Assembly: GCA_020744425.1 (NCBI GenBank)
Contig: JAGMUV010000031.1
Location: 310,001 to 374,000 of the forward strand
Direction: 5' to 3'
Length of the DNA stretch: 64,000 nt
Source of the DNA: Dactylonectria macrodidyma
Taxonomy: Eukaryota; Ascomycota; Sordariomycetes; Hypocreales; Nectriaceae
A program made the translations under genes and the position numbers. Under the pieces are notes generated by a model. It did not search any database, was not told the DNA's origin, and was given only the letters and a program-made list of their open reading frames with translations. This document shows, in pieces, positions 32,308 through 43,808 of the stretch. Positions within the stretch are counted from its first letter, which is position 1, and each line of letters begins with the position of its first letter.

Positions 32308-34307
32308 TCATCTAGTTGACAAAGCCCCAAGGTCTCCCAGTCGAACGCGCCTGGCCCAGTTCTTCAGGCATTGACAACACCTGATTGTTGTGTGGTGTTG
32401 GCAGTGCCTTTGCGAAGAAACTTGAAGCTTTGCAAGGCTGAAGCACCTCTCACATTCTGAGGACATGGCTGGAATTGATAAGAAGTCTATTGCCATTCGA
32501 TAGAGCCTCGGAAACCTTGTCTTTGTAACGGGTCAGGCCCACTTGGCTGGCGGCTCTGCCGCCAAGCCCGAATCCTTCTCCACAGCGCCATCGAGTTGAT
32601 TCTCGAATCTTCTATATTAAAGAAGATATAACGCGTCTTCATGCACCCAGTTTGTATTTAGATTCTTTCCTTTCTTCATCTTGAAAGTAAACAGCATGGG
32701 GACTAGTTAGTTGAATCAACTCGCTAGAGGCCTTTCACAGTCTTCCTTTTAATCCACCAGTTAAACAGACGGCTAGACTCTCCTTCGCTGTCTTCGTCGA
32801 AGGGTTGCGGGGATCAGAAAGGTAGTCCTCTATTTCGTTAGTTGGTCGGGGCTGAAGCTGTTGATAATAATTAGGCTTATATAACCAAGGAGCTTTAGTC
32901 TTCTTGACTTGGCTCCTTTCTGGACGATCCTAGGTCCCTGCCACTACTTTCTCAGAATAGAGCTCATTAAATAGAGCCCTGAAGTCTGCCAGAATTCCCT
33001 CTTTGCGGCCTGGGCAGTTCATCTCGATCCAACGAGCTTTGTGCTCCGGGTGCAATATCATAGCAGCCCAATAGACCCCAGTCTCTTCCATCAACCGCCT
33101 ATACTTTTCGAGCTTCTTAGAGGCGTATTCAAGGGAGTATTGGATATACTTCAGGCTTGGATCAGTTAGTTCAAGCTCCTGAGGGGATCTTGTTGCCTCG
33201 GGAGTGCTTTGACGCCAACTGGCTTGTCGTTGAGAAGGCAAGTCCACTTCGTAATCTTGAAGATAGGTAGGCGGCCCAACATTACGTTGGGAGCGTCTGG
33301 GCATTTGGGACTCGTCTCCTTCAACCACAATACAAGACTGAGCTGAATCTGTGGGTTCAAAGGAAGGTTCTTCCAGAGAGACCTCAGGGATAGGGAAAGG
33401 GACGCCAACAAGCCGTTCGCTATAGCGCAATTGCATTTCCTTGAGGTGGTCTTGCAAGCAGTGGGTCGTGGAAATAACCTCTGCGAACCTTGCCTCCCTG
33501 CCTTCGAAGTGTTTGGTATAGTCCACATAGGGCTTCAGAATTTCGAGTATTTCAGAGAGAACAGCCCAGTCCTCACTAGTGAGGACATCTTCTTCAGGGA
33601 TTCGTTTATCAGCCTTCTCATCACCTCTGCTGATCATACAGAAGGTGGAAAGGATGTCCCGAAGCTTGACAGCGTGAAGGTCCATGAGGAATGTCGAATT
33701 CCACCGCGTATCGTTGTCCGCTATCACCATCAATCCCACTACGTCCTTCTCGATTAGCCAAAGCCCCAGCTCTCTCAATATTTCGGAACTGATACGGCCA
33801 CTAGTAATCCCTAGGAAGGTGTCCCTCCGTTGAGGAGACCGGCGGATGAAATGGACAGTGTTATGGAGCTTGCCAACTGGCCCATACTTCCTCCATTCCT
33901 TGATGAGCCTGATCTCAGTTTCCACGTCAAGATTGTCCTTGTTGTAGGCTGCGTCGAACATATCGGAAGATTCTCCCTCGAGAAACGCCTTCGCAGAGAG
34001 GTTGAGGATGTGGCCGAAGCAGCGGATTCGAACTTGCTTTTTGAAGCGTTCTTGTTGTTGATCTGTTAACTGGGGCTTTAGGGACTTGACAATGGCCCTG
34101 ACGGCAGTATCGCAAGAGTCTGCGTTATCAGAAGTCAAGAAACCAAGACCTTTGGTGATGTCATAGTCCTCGAAGATTTGGAGCATGATCCGGGCTAGAT
34201 TCTCACCACCGTGGCTGCCCTCAACTCGCTCCAATGATAATAGACGTACCTGGAGCTTCCCAAACGCGTCTACAAAGTGTGCTATAATGGAAAGCAAAGC
34301 CTGGATG
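32308..34307 (-). pseudogene. hAT transposase relic, 5' truncated
   Basis: A long minus-strand frame (34307-32930) carries the middle of a hAT transposase: LGFLTSDNADSCDTAVRAIV (a catalytic-type D), CFGHILNLSAKA, RKYGPVGKLHN, VIADNDTRWNS and WAAMILHPEHKARW. A TAG at 32930 ends it, but homology continues (TNEIEDYLSDPRNPSTKTA near 32800). The dimerisation motif appears at 32496-32308 in another frame (LSIPAMSSECERCFS). The BED finger and first third are gone because the neighbouring hAT element begins exactly at 34308. It belongs to a different hAT lineage from that neighbour. Confidence 0.8.
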
Positions 34308-37300
34308 CAAGGCTCGGAACCACTACACCCACTCACATTTGGACCAAGTAGAGTGGATGTACGATTTTGTAGGCAATTACCTAGTGGATGTAATACATAT
34401 TCGGCCGGAGTGGAATGGACGTACACACGTGGATTTATAAGTGGATTTATAAGTGGATTTTTGAGGCTATTCACAACCTCGTCGGTGCCTATTCAGCCTC
34501 ACTTTCAGAGGTTGACACTAACTCTTCAGCCTGTTGCTGCTGTGATAAATCGTCAACCTCGCTGGCGCTGTCCTCGCCCTCCAATAGCCATTTTGACTCA
34601 GCAAGCGCCAGCTCGTCGTCGCTTAGAGTCGCAAAACCGGCATCCAGCTTACTTTCAACGTGTGACTTAAGCAATGGATCCAGGTCCTTGATAAGGCCAG
34701 CACGGTACCAAGAGCGTAAAACCTGACAAATGGCGATAATCTCAGCATCTAGGTCAGTTCGCAACCCCGAGATCATCTTGCCAGCAGCTGAAAATAACCT
34801 CTCACACTCGGCTGACATCGGTTGGATTGTCAGGAAGTCCAAGGCCATCCTGGATAGCCGAGGATATCTACTTTGCTTAGCGATCCAGTAACCAATTGGA
34901 TCACGAACGTCGCCGTCGCTGACCTCACGATCCGTCTGCCACGCTTGGTACTCATCACCAACAATAGCTGCTGCGGAGGTTGGTGTTGAGCTTGGCAGAC
35001 GGCTGTTCTTCTCGAAGGGGTTGAAAAACCGAGGTCTTTTTGCTGGTGGCTCGTCATCGCCTCTGCTGCTGCTGGATCTAACCTCGAAATGAGCGTAATC
35101 AGACAGCCAGACGTCGGCAACCATCTCTTTTGCCTTTGCAACCCAACTAGGCTTATGAGCCCAGGTTTCATCAAACCAGTCCCAACGATAAGCTGGATGG
35201 AGCTCTATTGCCGTATAGTAGATGGGCGTCTCGTCTAGCCGCCGATAATATTCATCCAGATTATCCCAAGCAAGGTTGATTCCGATGCGGAAGTGCTCGG
35301 GATCAGGAAAGTTAGCAGCAAGCTGCTTATATTCTTCCAGTGTGTTAAGCAGCAACTCATAGCCAAGCACCACGTCCCAGATATTGCCATAGGAGCCGGT
35401 CCAGCCTTGCTTACGCCTGCGGATGTGTCCATCACCCTCAAGCGTCTTTACCACGGTCTGAAAAACAGTCAGAATAGCCTCCAAATGGTAAAGAACCTCC
35501 CAGTCTTTATCCGTTAGCTGATTCTCGTCTCGGAGGATGCGTGGTTTTTTCGCCAATTTGGCTTGTGTCACTCGGCCAGTCTTTTTAGACCGATTTTCGT
35601 CCTCCCATTGCGCCTTGTACTTGATCAGTAGGAGTTCGATAGAGGTTTTTAGTCGTAGAGCCCTGCGGATCATGTAGAGTTGTGACAGCCAACGCGTGTC
35701 GTTATCGACAATTAGCTTGAGTGGTTTCTTCGATCGGAGTTTGAGGGTGGTGGCGCGATCAATTTCGTCCTGTTAGATATACCAAATTAGTATGAGACGA
35801 ACAAGATTTAGTGAAAACCGCTTACCCTCTGGACCTCCTTGAACAAGTAAATTAGCCGATGGCTAATACGCACATCAACTACGATGTTATGTAACTTGCC
35901 AACTGGTCCTTTTTTGCGCCATTGAGCGTATTCGGTATCAGATAACGCTTCTGCGCCTGATAATTGCTGCTCGAACGCGCCGGCTTTTTTGCCAAATAAG
36001 AGCGCCTTGGCTGACAAGTTAATTGTGTGGCCAATACAGCGTCCTCGGCGTAGTCGGCCATCGAACCCAAGTTCAGCACCAATAACCTCCATTGCAGTAT
36101 CGTTGTTTTCAGCATTGTCGAGCGTGAAATAGCCAATCTTCTCTGGACTTACGCCAAGAGTGAGTAGGACGTCGAGAACCTCCCCACCGATCGTTGAGCC
36201 GAAGTGACGATGAGCCTCTGGAACCCCAATCATGATTTTGCATGGTCTATTCTTCTCATCTCTGAAAAAACAAGCAATGCCGTAGAGGGCAAGCTTATTT
36301 CGAGACGTCCAGCCATCAAATGAGATATGAATCGCTCCAGGGGAGTTCCTCAGCACCTCGATAACCTTCTGCTTGTGGCGGTTATACTCTTGAATGATCT
36401 TATATCGGACAGTCCTGGCACTCAAGTTGGCGCGTTGGATCGAAACGGAGGGATTCAAATAGTCGAAGACTTCTCGGAGGATGGGGTTCTCGGCGAAGGA
36501 AAAGGACTGGTTGCTACTGACGATTAATTCGACTAGCATACGCTGAAAGTGTTGCTTATCAAAGCGTGAGATGAAGCTATTCGCGATATTCTGTTCCGTA
36601 GGCTTGTTGACGTCCAGTTTCAGAACAGAGGCAATAGTCGGCTGGTTCGATTTCAGTGCGCCTTCGGATTTCAGCTGCGCTGTGCTCTTTTTCTCTCCCT
36701 CTGGTGCTGGTGATTTGTGCTCACGCCATAGATGATATGCCGCGTTCTGGAGACCTGAAGAGGTAAAACTCGCGATAATGGGACGATTTCTGAGGACACA
36801 GTCCTTGCAAGCCCATTTGCGTAAGCCATGACGTTGAATATCATAGCCAAAGTCCCACAGCCAAGAGCTAGTATCACGAGCGCGTTCTGACCAAGTCCAG
36901 CCTCTGAAATGGCGAAAAAGCCGGTCTTCGAGGCGGTGCTGTTGGCCTGGCTGGTTGGCTGACATCGTCAAAAAATTATCTCTTGCAAAAACAACAGCAG
37001 GAAATCTGTTGAAAACGCCTCAATAGGGGCAGTTTCTCGTATGACGTTTATAAGATTAGCTGGGAGGGGGGATCGACCTTGGCTAACTTGGGTCTCGGTA
37101 CCTCGATTTACTAGGCAATTATATACAAAAATAAGTACTATGGGCCGTGCAAGCTCAGGGAATATCCCACTATACCTAAATCCACCTAAATCCACTCCAT
37201 TACATCCACTTTCAGGTCCGAATGTAGTGGATTATTACGTAAGCTGAGCGCGGCAAAGTGGATGTAATAGAGATGGGCCACTTATATGTGGTCCACGTGG

Positions 37301-37328
37301 ATATGCAGTGTAGTTGGTTCGAGCCTTG
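34308..37328 (-). mobile_element. Intact hAT transposon, 3.0 kb
   Basis: The ends are imperfect inverted repeats, CAAGGCTCGGAACCACTACA on the left and the inverse of CAAGGCTCGAACCAACTACA on the right. Subterminal GTGGAT/ATCCAC motifs are abundant on both sides. The single spliced transposase gene is undamaged. The 8 bp outside each end differ (CCTGGATG and GAGCCAGG), and the flanks belong to two different older elements, so no target duplication survives. A deleted relative of this family sits at 52556-53909. Confidence 0.88.
34489..36965 (-). CDS. hAT-family transposase
   Basis: Exons 36965-35826 and 35769-34489, joined by a 56-nt intron (GTAAGC..AACAG), encode 806 residues. The join reads KEVQR|DEIDRATTL. 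Features in order: BED-type zinc finger region (CKDCVLR.., GLQNAAYHLWREH); the DGWTSRN segment with a candidate catalytic D; LDNAENNDTAM; CIGHTINLSAKALLFG; VDNDTRWLS; and the C-terminal dimerisation domain MALDFLTIQPMSAECERLFSA. The tail is acidic. I chose the ATG at 36965. hAT transposases excise the element via flanking hairpins and insert with 8-bp duplications. Every hAT block expected is present, so this copy could be autonomous. Confidence 0.9.
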
Positions 37329-38644
37329 GAGCCAGGTTTCCTGCGGATGCGGATTTTGTCGTTGCAGCTCTGGGCTGCCTTGTTGTGCCTGCGGGCTGAG
37401 GTGCCGCAGTTTAGGGTTATGTTGGCGATGGAGGTGGGCTCCTATTTGTCGAAATACAGCTCTCTGTTCCCTTGTCAGTCGGCGTGGCTTCGCTTGGGGC
37501 GAGCCGGGCACTTGGTGAAGTCTGCCATGTGAGGTCCAACGCAGTTGGTGCATTGTCTTGGCGCCGTGCATTCATCGAAACTGTGATCCGTCTTACCACA
37601 GCGCTTGCAGCAAGCCCGTCGATCGCAGCTCCGCGGCGCATGGTAGTCCCAGCAGACGTCGCATTGGTTCGGAGGCTTCGTTTTGACGATGAGTCTGGCA
37701 GGGCGGCTGCTGTCGAACAGGCGCCAGTATCTTCGGTGGGTTCAGGGAAGGATACGAGCAGAGTCCTTGTAGGAAGGTCATCTGGGTTATGTCGCGAGGC
37801 GCGTATGCTGATGGGTGTCAGCGCGGTTTGGGAGACAGTCTCGTCCTTGACGGCGACGTCGTACTCGTTGCCGTGCAGGTCTGTCAGACGGCGGGGGCAC
37901 TCCGATACCACATAGGTGTACCATTTCTAGCCGAGTTCTACGGCTGTGACTCAGAGGCCGCCCTCCCATTCAGCTCGTCATTCGATTAAGAGATCACGTG
38001 TGGCTGAGTCAGTCGCACGTATGGCCCTTCCAGTATTGACTAGTTGTTTGTTGTTGACGCGCTAATGTCGGGGGAGCGTTGTTCGTGGCAGAAGACGTGG
38101 GCCCAGTGGGACGGCGCTCTAGGTTCGCAGCAGCAATGCTGCTGTAGGTGGGCACGGGAGCAGATTTGGCGTCGGCAAGTGCCTGGTTCCAGAATTCCAG
38201 GAAGCTCTGGGGAAAATGCTGGACAAAGCTCCGCTCTGGTCCAGAGGTGAATCGCTGGGCTGTCTCTTCGAATGATTCGCAGAAGGCTTGGAATACCGTC
38301 AGCTTGGCGTTGTATGTCTCCACCTGTTCGCGTGCGAGCCTGTTCGCTGATTCGAAAATAGAGAAAGGCCTGTTTCCGTCTCATGAGTTGGGGCCCGGCA
38401 GATCAGGAAAATTGGCGTGCTGCGCTCCTTCCGTAGTTGCTGTGTAGGAGGCAGCATTGAGCGGCGAAGAGGGGATCTGAGCCGCCCTCCCCGAAGGCGG
38501 GCGAGACACCGATTGGACGGTGCACAATATGCGAGCTGTTTCGGAGGAGGGCGGCACGAGCTCCTCTGGGCAAGATTGAGCGGGGGTGTGGGCGCCCAGA
38601 TCGAACGGATCTGGGGCAGGCGGGCTGGAGGTGGCAGATGCCAT
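37329..38644 (-). pseudogene. LINE (Tad-like) gag/ORF1 relic
   Basis: The ATG at 38644 starts MASATSSPPAPDPFDLGAHT. Homologous pieces continue in shifting frames (FCESFEETAQRF.. at 38323-38009) to a block of zinc knuckles at about 37480-37660: CDVCWDYHAPRSC, CKRCGKTDHSFDEC and CTNCVGPHMADFTKC. CCHC knuckles of this type are typical of fungal LINE ORF1 proteins. Several stops are TGA or TAG in contexts where a C-to-T change from Arg or Gln codons would explain them, as RIP produces. The element is cut off at 37328 by the hAT transposon; no reverse transcriptase is present. Confidence 0.7.
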
Positions 38645-40070
38645 CGCCGCCGCGGAGGGCTCCGCAAACCGGAGTTGAACGATTTACAGTGCACTTGTTA
38701 AGCGAATGGATGTAAATTAGACATTTTCTTTAACATTCGCATGCAAGAAAGTAAGGATACAAAGGAAGGCGCTTGGATTAGTGGGCAAGGGCCGGCCCGC
38801 TTGATCTAGGGCGACAGCCGCTGCCAGCTTCGCGTGGCCGCCGGGCTCCTACCGCTGTTTGTCAGCCTGGGCGGCTTGCGGTGAGCACACCTAGCCACAC
38901 TGGTTACTCGAAGAGGGAAGGGAGTAAAGCCAACCGATTAGAGGGAGTAGGTGGAGGCCAAAGCGCGAGAAAACGAAAGTTCACGCTATGCTGGTAGCTC
39001 ACGCCTGGGACGCTAGGAGCGACCCAAGCTACGAGAGCATGACATCATCAGTCAATCAGTGCCGTTCTACAATGCCGACAGCTTTTCAGGCCTGAGGTTC
39101 GAAGCCTTGTCAAGGAACTGCAAGGACAGAGTGAACTTGATAGGAAATAGTGACTATTAAATCTCGGGCTGACATTGAGATTAGCGCTGGTTATATAGTG
39201 CCTAGCTGTGTCCGAGCCTAAGATTGTTAATGTGAAACAACGTGCTTCCAAGTCCGCGCATTGAACAGAACAATCCGTAGTTATCGCTTGGATCATGTTC
39301 TAAGTCTAACCGGTGAAATTAACCTCTCGGGTGACTGGCCGCGTGAATACCACGGTGTCTGCCCGGAGCTTTCCGTGTCGACTTAATGCCGATTCATCCT
39401 GGTGCCCTATGTGCCCTGGGAGGGGGCTTCTTGCTGGGTTGTTGCACTGCGGCGTACGGATAAGCGGTTGCAGAGGCTTCTTCGCAGCCAGGGCTTGCCT
39501 TGTCGCTAGGACTATGACGAGGTGACAGGCTTTCTTGTGCGACAGGGGTAAACTGATGTGAAAGAGAATTGGTTTTCCAGGGAGCCCCATGCTCGTTGAC
39601 GCTTGTTTCAATTTCGCTTTTGCGATCGTGGTCCACTGCGTCACTGCCAGTTCCAGTTCAGAGTAAAAGACAACGCGACCTGAAGAGAGACGGGACTCAT
39701 CAGGCTGGGCTGGGCCGGTGCGCCGAAGGTACGAGGCCAAAGTACCGCCCGTTCTCTTACACTGGCAAGTTAAATATCATGATCCATGCCGAACAAGAAG
39801 CGACCGGGGACCCCGCTTCAGGTACCTCAAGCCACACAATCTCCACTGACGTATCTATCTCGTACGAGAAGCCCAAGGCCTACGCCCCCCACGAAAACGG
39901 GGGCGTGTGTCTTGCCAAACACCTCCACCTGGCGTATGGCGGGGCGCTTATCACGTCCTTGGGTATGGAGGAAGCCTTCAAAAGTTGTCGGTCAAAAAAA
40001 GCAATGACCACGCTATACTAGGGATAAATACAAAGGGGTACTTAGAGCACACGTGAACCCACTAAACGCT
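38645..40070. other. Unassigned; possible LINE 5' region and debris
   Basis: The first 300 bp are GC-rich and may be the LINE's 5' leader. From 39300 to 40020 several frames stay open but none resembles a family I know. No RNA gene seen. Confidence 0.3.
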
Positions 40071-40280
40071 ACCGTATCGACTCAAAAAGATTGAGGATTC
40101 CCTGTGGGCCAGAGGACCCTTGCAAATCCAATCTGATTGGATAAGATGCTAACACTGTAAGGTTCGCACAACTAACGTGCAGCTGTTGAGTGCTACGGAT
40201 GGCTTCTTAACCAATTAGATACTATGGAACAGGGGTGTATAGACCCACAAGAAATCCTCAATCTTTTGAGTCGATACGGT
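40071..40280. mobile_element. 210-bp MITE flanked by TA
   Basis: Inverted ends of about 29 bp (ACCGTATCGACTCAAAA, then GATTGAGGATT, with one indel) lie at 40071 and 40280, flanked by TA. It is non-coding. The TA duplication suggests mobilisation by a Tc1/mariner- or pogo-type enzyme. Confidence 0.8.
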
Positions 40281-40594
40281 ATTAGAACGTAGCAGAATCT
40301 AGTCGCTAATTAAAAAAATAACCATGCACTATGGTCCCTACAGTTATAAGGAAGTTAGGGAGAGTCCCTGCTGTAGTCAATCCTCGTGTGATGTATCGAA
40401 AAGTAGTCACAGGGGTTAAAGGATGTGGCATTCATTAGCGTGGCCGAAGACTTTTGAAGGCGACATTTGTACAAGGCGTGAAGACACTCCCGCACTCCCC
40501 TTCTCCCTGTCCCAATGGTGCCCTATATCTTGCGCCCTGGGCTCCTTCACTTCAGATTACCTTTCACTCGGCGGCACAAACACCACCGACCGGC

Positions 40595-41170
40595 CAGGAA
40601 TATAAGAAAGGCAGCAACCTCCCTCTTCCCCACGAGGAAGTTGATCATTCTCACCATCGATTCATCAAGAAACTATTTAGGTAATTACTCACCATCGCCT
40701 CTTTCCAGCTTGTGCTTCCTTGTAACACATCTGGCGTCACTCAACTCTCTCATACAACTACTATCACTACTGCTCGATACTACTCGACACTCAACACTAC
40801 CAAACATCACGAACTCAGTCAATCGTACTCGGCTCTCTTCACAACTATCCGAAGCTACTCAAGCTACACCACACCACAATCAACATGCTTGCTCAGCGAC
40901 CTTCGCAACTCCCTCCTTGCCCCGGTCCGCCTCCCAGCCGCCCTCTGCCTCCTCCGCCCAAGTGAGGCTAAGCAGAGGGACAACTCCAGCGACGGTCGAA
41001 CAATAAACTTCTCTCGTCGGCTCAACCTCAGGGAATCATCGGCTTCCGCCTCCGCCTCTTACAACATGACTCTTGGCTTTGACCGGTTCCAGCAGGTGCA
41101 GCAACCTCTCGTCCTCGGTTACACACAAATGGACAAGGTTCGCTCGGGTCTTGCCAAGTATCACATCTAG
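40595..41170 (+). other. Possible small host gene, exon structure unresolved
   Basis: A TATA-like AATATAAGAAAGG near 40600 is followed by a C/A/T-rich leader typical of fungal 5' untranslated regions, with a possible leader intron (GTAATT..CCAG at about 40680-40708). An ATG lies at 40884 (MLAQRPSQLPP). Codons in another frame near 41040-41170 read SYNMTLGFDRFQQVQQPLVL and end DKVRSGLAKYHI-stop, which looks like true protein. The frames connect only through an intron or frameshift that I cannot place. Product unknown; a short, perhaps mitochondrial protein is possible. Confidence 0.35.
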
Positions 41171-41784
41171 GGATGGTGATCGATGATGAAAGCTCTTCCT
41201 TTCTCAAGCTAATAAAGGGCTAAGGGTTGGTCTTAAATACAGCAGGTGATCATCCGCTGAACGCTCTATATTTTTAGTGGTATTAGGGACAAGATAAATA
41301 CAGTCAGCGGACTGGAGGCGCTAGAATATAGGGCTTCTTGTAGCGCTAACGCTTGCATGATGTATCTAATGTTCTTCTCTGACAAGAAAAAGCAATGTGT
41401 GGCTTGCACGCGAGCGAAAACTTTTGAAATGCTCCTCCGTACCAAAATCAGGTTTTTGAAACGCCCCAGCGCTAAACCAAAACTTTGAAGGAAGGCGGCG
41501 AATTGCGTTGATCCTGTCCATGATGTCATAATGACGTAATGCCGCAACGAAGGGCTCGATATTCTCGGTACAACTTCAATAGTTTGACTACTCGGCTATA
41601 ATGCTCCCCTCGGAACAAACGAAAACGGGCCATCAAGGCCGGATTTATCCATGTTGACACCTTCAAGGTCAATCCTTTGGGGATCAACGGCGAACAATGG
41701 GAATGATTGCCACAGATGATAGACATCGAATGAGATGGGCCTATAGGTAGTGACGAAGGTATCGATTGGGAAGTCATCGTCTAA
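41171..41784. other. Intergenic, nothing recognised
   Basis: Short frames only, with no family resemblance or strong motif. Confidence 0.35.
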
Positions 41785-42825
41785 TTAAGAATGGTTTGTA
41801 TGAGGATTTAGGTGGTGTTGATTAATGACGCATCGTGTGGTTCCCCTCATGTACCTCCTCATTGATAGGGGTGGTGTGGGGCGGGGTACTCGCCGGAGCT
41901 CCTCGACATTTGAAGGGATATATTCTTGGGTTAAGCCAGAGGGAATGTCTTGCCTGTGCTTGTGATGCCAACTAATGACAGACAAAGGCAGGTGAAGGCA
42001 ATTGGTATTGAACGTCGCGTCGGTTTGCATGAGGAATCCGCTGACGAATCTCCTACCAAGGCGAATCTGCTCAGAAGAACAAAAGAGGTGCTCGAGTACC
42101 CGAGCTGTCCGTCGTCCTTGATCGTCGAGGAGGTATTTAAAGAAGCAACGAACGCAGAAGTCTTCGAATTCCAAGCAAGTGAGCAAGAGGTCTAGCGCCT
42201 CTTTACTACTGCGCCTCCCTTCAGACCGACTCAGATTGTAGAACTCTTTTGCGGAAAGGCAATTGCCCAGACCATGTTGGTGTCGACTCAGTAGCTGCTA
42301 GGCCGGCAGCTTGATGTGCCAAGGCCAACTCGACTGCTTCAGCCCTGCCTCGGATACAGGATCTATGGTAGGCGTAATGGAAGGGGTTTTGAAGTGGCGG
42401 ATGCGTATGATATGTGGAGGTGAAACCGACTATCCAGCCTTTTCGCTCTTCTACCCCTCCATGACCGCTCCGGATAGTTTTGTAGGACACATAAAGGCTG
42501 TAGGGACACTCCTTCGCCTTGACGTATGTGAGCTCCTTTTTCTGTCCCCTCCTTTTGTGACAGTGTCCAGTAACTTTCGCGTGTTTCGCGTCTTTTTACC
42601 ATGGTGAATACAGTCCCCTTGGAGACGGTCGCGTGACTTGCTGGCAGTGACGAGAGCGAAACCTTGTGTGAAGGCATAATCTTGGAACCAACGAAGAGCT
42701 TCCTCTGGGCTGTTCGCTTCGTCACCAGTGACAGGAAGCAGATGCTCTTGCGAAAGGGCCTCTAAGGCCTCGTCGAAGGCAGAGCGGACGTCATTGGGAA
42801 GGGAGTCGCGGTACTGGACCTCCAT
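41785..42825 (-). pseudogene. Mutator-like (MULE) transposase relic
   Basis: From 42825 the frame shows the FAR1-type N-terminal domain: SPEEALRWFQDYAFTQGFAL, then VTASKSR, then HHGKKTRNTRKL and SHTSRRR. After stops and frameshifts the homology resumes with RTARVLEHLFCSSEQIRL and FLMQTDATFNTNCLHLPLSV, where DATFNTN corresponds to the start of the catalytic MULE domain (D.TY.TN). The rest of the catalytic core and the C-terminus are missing or unreadable. Several independent breaks exclude activity. Confidence 0.7.
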
Positions 42826-43751
42826 TGGGCTTGCTTTTGCTTCGAAAGTGATGCTGGATCTCCATCGAGCTTGTTCAAGTCACGGACGCGATTCTGACGA
42901 GGTTCTTGTTGCGACACGCCTGGCAGGGGACTTACAGCACCATTTCCTATTAAGATCTTAGTCCAGAGGCGGCGTCTGTTAACCCTTGCTTAGCGCAATA
43001 ATCCCTGTCATTTGACTGTCCCGACCTGTCTGTCCGGAGCCATTCCGAACGACGATTAAGCCCAAAGTTCGGCAATGGATGATGTTGATGGGCCGGATCA
43101 ATGATGAGACTTGTGGGTTGATGTGACGAAGCTACGTGGCACGACCTTGAGTACGTGATTGAGCAGCTTGCACTGGCGGCGATAGAGAGGTGGCATTGAA
43201 CTTTGGTAGCGAGCGATATGAACAAAGAGGACTTGACTCACATCATGACGCATGGCAGCTGAAACTGCAACGTGTCTTGCCGAGAGTTGACAATGAACAA
43301 TAACTCAAAAGAGCAAACATTCGCAGGAATTTTACAGCAAATTTGCAGCACATATTTACCAGCACCGCCACTCGACGTGTCAGGGATCTCTTGGGCTGAT
43401 TGATTCACTGCAACTCGCCGGCGCGCTTCGGCCAGAACCCCTGTTGCCGCGGCTACACAAAGGGAAACACAGGATGATTTAGTGGCCCCCGCTCCGTCCA
43501 GCAGCGCTCTCAGGCACAGCCTAAAGGGCTGACAGCACCTGTTTCGGCTTTCTTTGTCTCCTGACTTTTTTTTCCCCTTTTCTCCCACCTACAAACCCGA
43601 GCCAGCCCCTCACCAGCTGCTGACGAGTGATTTGTTGGCGCCTCTCTCACTGAGTTCAATTGCTTCATCTCCCGCTCTCTCTCGCTCGTCTATCGATAGG
43701 ATTATTTACTTCAGAATCAATCTCTCTCTCTTGGCCACGCATCAGACCGCG
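42826..43751. other. Upstream region of CCCH-protein gene
   Basis: The left part is probably decayed MULE terminus. From about 43560 the sequence is C/T-rich (TTTTTTTTCCCC, CTCTCTCTCTTGG), typical of a fungal promoter and leader for the gene at 43802. No further gene seen. Confidence 0.4.
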
Positions 43752-43808
43752 ATGCGGGCCGGCTTTAGACCCCAAAAAGAGCACGTGCTGGGATTCGGGA
43801 AATGGTGA
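43752..43808 (+). promoter_or_regulatory. Upstream ORF overlapping the CCCH-protein start
   Basis: An 18-codon frame (MRAGFRPQKEHVLGFGKW) ends at TGA 43806-43808, overlapping the main ATG at 43802 in the string ATGGTGA. Such an overlap would oblige ribosomes that translate it to reinitiate or bypass, and could damp expression. Whether the transcript starts upstream of 43752 is not known. Confidence 0.5.
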
